A stretch of 64,000 nucleotides of DNA from Melanopsichium pennsylvanicum (Eukaryota > Basidiomycota > Ustilaginomycetes > Ustilaginales), in NCBI GenBank assembly GCA_900208305.1, contig OAPG01000003.1, positions 558,001-622,000 of the forward strand, read 5' to 3'. The translations under genes and the position numbers were made by a program. Shown in pieces: positions 60,700-64,000 of this stretch. Under the pieces are notes generated by a model. That model saw nothing but the letters and a program-made list of their open reading frames with translations. It did no database searches and was not told the origin of the DNA. The first letter of the stretch is position 1. Each line of letters starts with the position of its first letter.

Positions 60700-61035
60700 T
60701 ATGCGGTTTTTTGTGGATGCTAAGACCGCTGATGTTTCAAGTGCAAGTTGTGAGTCGTGATGCAGAAAGAGTAGAACAAGTTGATTGTAAAAGGTTAAGC
60801 AAAGCTCAAGCAAAGGTAAAATTTCCGGAACTCGCACAGAGTCGGAGGCTCCAAAATCCAAAAGTCGAATAAATATTCCCCTTCGTGCGAAAAATATGTA
60901 TATATAAAAAACAGCCTGCATATGAACCCTTTCAGCAGTTGTACTATAATTTACTGCAACTTACTTGCTTCTCGTCTATCTTAGCCAAACTCTTGTCTGC
61001 CACCACATCTACACCCTCATTCAACACCAATTGCC
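60700..61035. promoter_or_regulatory. Bidirectional promoter FYV7-like / TRM7
   Basis: It contains TATATAAAA at 60900-60908, about 130 bases before the TRM7 start codon and 200 before the FYV7-like one. Both genes act on RNA for translation, so co-regulation is plausible. Confidence 0.5.
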
Positions 61036-62073
61036 ATGGGAAAGTCAACAAAGGACAAACGCGACATCTATTATCGCCAGGGAAAGTCCGAGGGTTATCG
61101 TGCTCGTTCGGCCTACAAACTGATTCATCTCAACGAACAATATGGCTTCCTCGGTGGAGCAGAGGAGTACGCTCTCGACATCTCCTCATCATCTGCTTCA
61201 TCAACACCACTTAATGCTACATTTACCTCTTCACACAAGAGTTTTCCTACCCCAATAAGAGTGGTTGATCTGTGCGCTGCCCCTGGATCCTGGTCCCAAG
61301 TCCTTTCTCGTCGCTTGGTATCTGTACCAGGATCTCATCTCGTCGCAGTTGACCTGCAAGCGATGGCGCCACTTGCTGGAGTCACTCAGATCATTGGCGA
61401 TATTACCACAAGAGCCACAGCAGATGCAGTCAGTATGGCGCTATCCGACGGCCCATCTACGTCCTCATCTGCCGGTATTGCAAACGCAAGAGGCAAAGCC
61501 AGAGCCCAACTCATCGTCTGTGACGGAGCGCCCGATGTCACCGGTCTGCACGATCTCGACGAATATCTCCAATCTCAACTTCTCCTCGCTGCAACACAAA
61601 TCACTTTTCGACTTCTCGAGGTCGGAGGAACCTTTATCGCAAAGATCTTCACTCAGCATCCGCAAGCTGGTCTTGGCGCGTCACTTGGCAATATGGATTT
61701 GAAAGGAGCGAGACCAGTAACCTCGGGCGCACTATTAGCTGATCAGCTTCGCACCTTCTTCGATAGGGTCGACATTGCCAAGCCAAGGAGCTCCAGGCTT
61801 GGAAGTGTGGAACACTTTTTGGTTTGTCTAGGATTCAAACCGCCTCAGAACTTACCAGCTGGTATCATAGGCAGCTTAGCAGATCAAGAGGATGCAACCA
61901 ACTCAGACAAGACTGAGGATGAAGCGAGGCACAACCTCGTACAATACGCTCAGAAGCTCAAGTCGCAGCTTCCACGGCCCGCACTTGCTCACGGTGTAGC
62001 TCAGTCACAAAAGGAGCTTTCGGCAACACTGCCGTTTGTTGCACATGGAGATCTCAGCGGCTTTGACCAGTAG
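61036..62073 (+). CDS. TRM7: tRNA 2'-O-ribose methyltransferase TRM7 (FtsJ family)
   Basis: The 345-residue protein begins with the typical KDKRDIYYRQGKSEGYRARSAYKL, where Lys28-type catalytic and RNA-binding residues sit, and has the SAM motif VVDLCAAPGSWSQVLSRRL. VSMALSD-like and LIVCDGAPDVTGLHDLDEYLQ (the catalytic Asp) and IAKIFTQ follow, all FtsJ/RrmJ family motifs. TRM7 2'-O-methylates the anticodon loop of tRNA-Phe and others at positions 32 and 34 with partner proteins. Residues about 57-80 and 140-150 are Ser-rich insertions not seen in yeast Trm7, so the protein is slightly longer. Confidence 0.93.
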   Translation: MGKSTKDKRDIYYRQGKSEGYRARSAYKLIHLNEQYGFLGGAEEYALDISSSSASSTPLNATFTSSHKSFPTPIRVVDLCAAPGSWSQVLSRRLVSVPGSHLVAVDLQAMAPLAGVTQIIGDITTRATADAVSMALSDGPSTSSSAGIANARGKARAQLIVCDGAPDVTGLHDLDEYLQSQLLLAATQITFRLLEVGGTFIAKIFTQHPQAGLGASLGNMDLKGARPVTSGALLADQLRTFFDRVDIAKPRSSRLGSVEHFLVCLGFKPPQNLPAGIIGSLADQEDATNSDKTEDEARHNLVQYAQKLKSQLPRPALAHGVAQSQKELSATLPFVAHGDLSGFDQ

Positions 62074-62196
62074 AGACCTCAGATGTTCTGGAATCAACTC
62101 GTTTGAATTTCATCATATTCACACAATGAGGCCAATTCGGTCATCGAGTGTGTCGGTTTATCATGTCCTGGAAGAAGAGATAGAAAAGGAGCAAAC

Positions 62197-63042
62197 CTAA
62201 TTCTCGGAGCTGAGCTCCCAGTCGTTTGGCTTCTTTTCGGACCAAAATTCGCCTGGTTTGGCGTCGGTGTTGCCCAGCGCCAGCAGCACCGGTGTCTCTG
62301 CGCCCTGATCGAGGGTCTTGTAACCCTTGCCCTTGGTCATGTCAGTATTGACGTAGCCAGGGCAACACGAAAACACCTCAACCTTGTTTCCGTGCTTCTC
62401 GTACTGCTTTGCCAAGGCTCTAGTGTAAGCAATTACGCCACTCTTGCTCGTAGCGTAAGCAGCACCTTTCCAACCCTTCTGCTTCCAACTTCCATCAGCA
62501 ACAACGTCTTGGAACTCGTGCATGAGCGCATCTACATCTTGGATGGTCTTTGAGCTCCTGAATCGGTCACGCACGTCGTCACCAAAGTTCCTTAATACAC
62601 CGGTGAGGGATGCAATGTTGATGATGCGACCTCCATCGTTGACGCGGATGTTATTGATCACATCTTGAACAGCATAATAGTTGATAGCTACGGTTTGTTT
62701 GGCGACATTGGCATCAAAGCCTTCCAAAGCGACACCGGCGTTGTTGACGAGAATATCAACACCGGATTCGAGGTCGTTTGCAAGCTTCTTGATCGAATCG
62801 TGGGATGAGGTATCGAGCTGACGCACTTGGATCGAGACTCGTTCGAGTGTGTCCTTGGTAAGCTCAGAGACAATCGAAGTTTTAGCATCTTCGCCTTTGT
62901 TGAGGTCTCGAGAGCCGAGGTAAATTGTGAGCTTGTCGCCAGTTGCGCCATAAACAGGCGAAGAAGGGAACTCGTTAGCGAGTCGACGGACAATGCCGTA
63001 GCCCAATCCTCGGTTTCCTCCTGATACGAGAGCGGTGACCAT
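62197..63042 (-). CDS. Carbonyl-reductase-like short-chain dehydrogenase
   Basis: The 281-residue protein has SGGNRGLGYGIVRRL (cofactor loop), VDILVNNAGVALEGF, INIASLTGVLRNF (catalytic Ser) and AYATSKSGVIAY (Tyr-xxx-Lys), with the long loop between them typical of monomeric carbonyl reductases (CBR1 type). The C-terminal WSEKKPNDWEL resembles the end of CBR1. Such enzymes reduce aldehydes and ketones with NADPH. The gene is one exon; its stop lies 123 bases from that of TRM7. Confidence 0.88.
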   Translation of the reverse strand: MVTALVSGGNRGLGYGIVRRLANEFPSSPVYGATGDKLTIYLGSRDLNKGEDAKTSIVSELTKDTLERVSIQVRQLDTSSHDSIKKLANDLESGVDILVNNAGVALEGFDANVAKQTVAINYYAVQDVINNIRVNDGGRIINIASLTGVLRNFGDDVRDRFRSSKTIQDVDALMHEFQDVVADGSWKQKGWKGAAYATSKSGVIAYTRALAKQYEKHGNKVEVFSCCPGYVNTDMTKGKGYKTLDQGAETPVLLALGNTDAKPGEFWSEKKPNDWELSSEN

Positions 63043-63558
63043 GTTGACGTTTCAACTTATGAGCTTGTGTTTTTTGTTGGTGGCACTCATGATGATAAAG
63101 AAAACAACAAATTCGACTATAAATAATAATAATCACTTGTTCAACAGTGCCGCTTTAGTTGACTGATGTGCAGAGACATGATCATCAACATTACAAGCTG
63201 GCCAACGTCTTGGTAAGACAAAAACAAACTCACTTTACTACTCAGAGGTGGAGGTTAAGTTGTTTAGCTAGTTAGTAGTTAAGAGTCTTTCTCTTGTCGT
63301 CTTACTCGAGTGACAAGTAGTAGTAGCAGTACAAGCACAAAAAAGCCGAAAATTGAGCGGACACAGGATTTAACTGCCTGTGTCTATGCACTCTGACGAC
63401 ATGTACGTGGCCTTCATCATGCATGCTTCAACCCTAGTCTATGCTCGTCAACATCTTCACTTATGTTCTGCATCTCAAACCTGAAAAAAATTTCACTCAA
63501 AAGGTAGTTTGCGCACCTTCTACACCTACTACCACAACGTATACTTCGGGCTCACATT
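63043..63558. promoter_or_regulatory. Divergent region carbonyl reductase / terminal gene
   Basis: 516 bases. (TAG)n-like units at 63319-63327 and AT-rich bits at 63111-63134. No gene supported. Confidence 0.4.
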
Positions 63559-64000
63559 ATGGCCGCACCCGTCGGAATGCGAATGCGGATGCGGATAGCC
63601 GCGGATGCTATGCCATCGCTGAGCAGGAAGTGCGCAAAATTCATTCATCCATTCACCTCCACAATCACTGCTGCTGCTAAACAAACGAGGCTATTGCATA
63701 ATACACCACTCAGACCAACATCATATAAACGCTTTGATGACGAAAAGCAATCCTCACCTTCATCCTGGAGTCAATGGCCAGCTCAATCTCAACAATCGTC
63801 AAGTCGAGAGCAACTCTCACCGGATGCCTTTCGCAGACAACTCGAGCATCAGCTTTTCCGCCGCATTGGCCAAGTTGCGCAGACGCAGCAACAATCACAA
63901 CAATTCGTACAATATAAGCGCTTCGGCGGAGCAGGCGCAAGTGGTGGTGGTGGAGGTGGTCGACGACGCGGTTGGCTCTCATCCCGACCTCCGACACTCA
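63559..64000 (+). CDS. N-terminal part of a mitochondrial protein, possibly OMA1 (cut by window end)
   Basis: An open frame runs from ATG 63559 (further in-frame ATGs at 63577, 63583, 63589, 63610) to the end of the window. The start is basic, Ala- and Arg-rich (MAAPVGMRMRMRIAAD...), as in a mitochondrial presequence. It contains LRPTSYKRFDDEK and QYKRFGGAGASGGGGGGRRRGW, a pattern (RFGG then Gly run, then a basic W segment) found before the membrane helix of fungal OMA1 metalloendopeptidases. The catalytic domain is outside the window, so the name is tentative. The in-frame distance and absence of stop codons over 147 codons support a real coding region. Confidence 0.5.
   Translation, partial: MAAPVGMRMRMRIAADAMPSLSRKCAKFIHPFTSTITAAAKQTRLLHNTPLRPTSYKRFDDEKQSSPSSWSQWPAQSQQSSSREQLSPDAFRRQLEHQLFRRIGQVAQTQQQSQQFVQYKRFGGAGASGGGGGGRRRGWLSSRPPTL

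Overview
The window looks like nuclear DNA of a basidiomycete smut fungus (Ustilaginaceae-like). It has closely spaced genes on both strands, most of them intron-less or with one or two short GT-AG introns. The genes include long Ser/Ala/Pro-rich proteins, a Zn2Cys6 regulator, signal-peptide proteins, a GT15 mannosyltransferase and a complete set of typical eukaryotic housekeeping proteins. The assignment rests on gene style and protein families only. No rRNA, tRNA, transposon, CRISPR, plasmid or viral element was recognised.

Layout. 0.5-11 kb: a secreted protein with a lytic-transglycosylase-like domain, exocyst subunit EXO70 (-), MsrA methionine sulfoxide reductase (+), a two-LIM-domain protein (+) and a DHHC palmitoyltransferase (-). 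11-22 kb: a seven-helix membrane protein (+), a HAD-like hydrolase (-), a single-module A-T-R adenylate-forming reductase (+, one intron) and a secreted GH51 arabinofuranosidase (+, one intron). 22-32 kb: an EAF-type elongation factor (-), signal peptidase subunit SPC1 (+, one intron), a Zn2Cys6 transcription factor (-) and a histidine acid phosphatase (-). 34-39 kb: a 1685-residue, mostly disordered protein (-). 39-42 kb: a gene-poor, partly AT-rich stretch. 42-51 kb: a DUF938 methyltransferase-like protein (+), a TDA10-like kinase (-), a small secreted protein (+), an ABHD11-like hydrolase (-), methionine aminopeptidase 1 (-, two introns) and a FabG-like SDR (-, one intron). 51-64 kb: a GT15 mannosyltransferase (+, one intron), a second small secreted protein (-), a GRDP-like protein with a Cys/Gly-rich tail exon (-), an N-terminal methyltransferase (+), a FYV7-like rRNA-processing protein (-), TRM7 (+), a carbonyl-reductase-like SDR (-) and the 5' part of a mitochondrial protein, possibly OMA1, cut by the window end.

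How the genes relate. Most are independent housekeeping genes: secretion (EXO70, SPC1, GT15), translation and RNA (MAP1, FYV7, TRM7, NTM1), protein modification (DHHC enzyme, MsrA). Several share divergent promoters (EXO70/MsrA, EAF/SPC1, SDR/GT15, GRDP/NTM1, FYV7/TRM7). The accessory, host- or niche-facing part is made of the transglycosylase-like protein, the GH51 enzyme, the adenylate-forming reductase and two orphan secreted proteins. No convincing biosynthetic cluster surrounds the reductase. The most interesting items are the transglycosylase-like secreted protein, the orphan reductase, the orphan secreted proteins, the large protein with a possible tubby-like C-terminus, and several short repeats or palindromes in promoters (a telobox palindrome at 14517, a 16-bp duplication at 19460, a GGAGGGTAAA triplet at 29535, and a 14-bp repeat at 48286).
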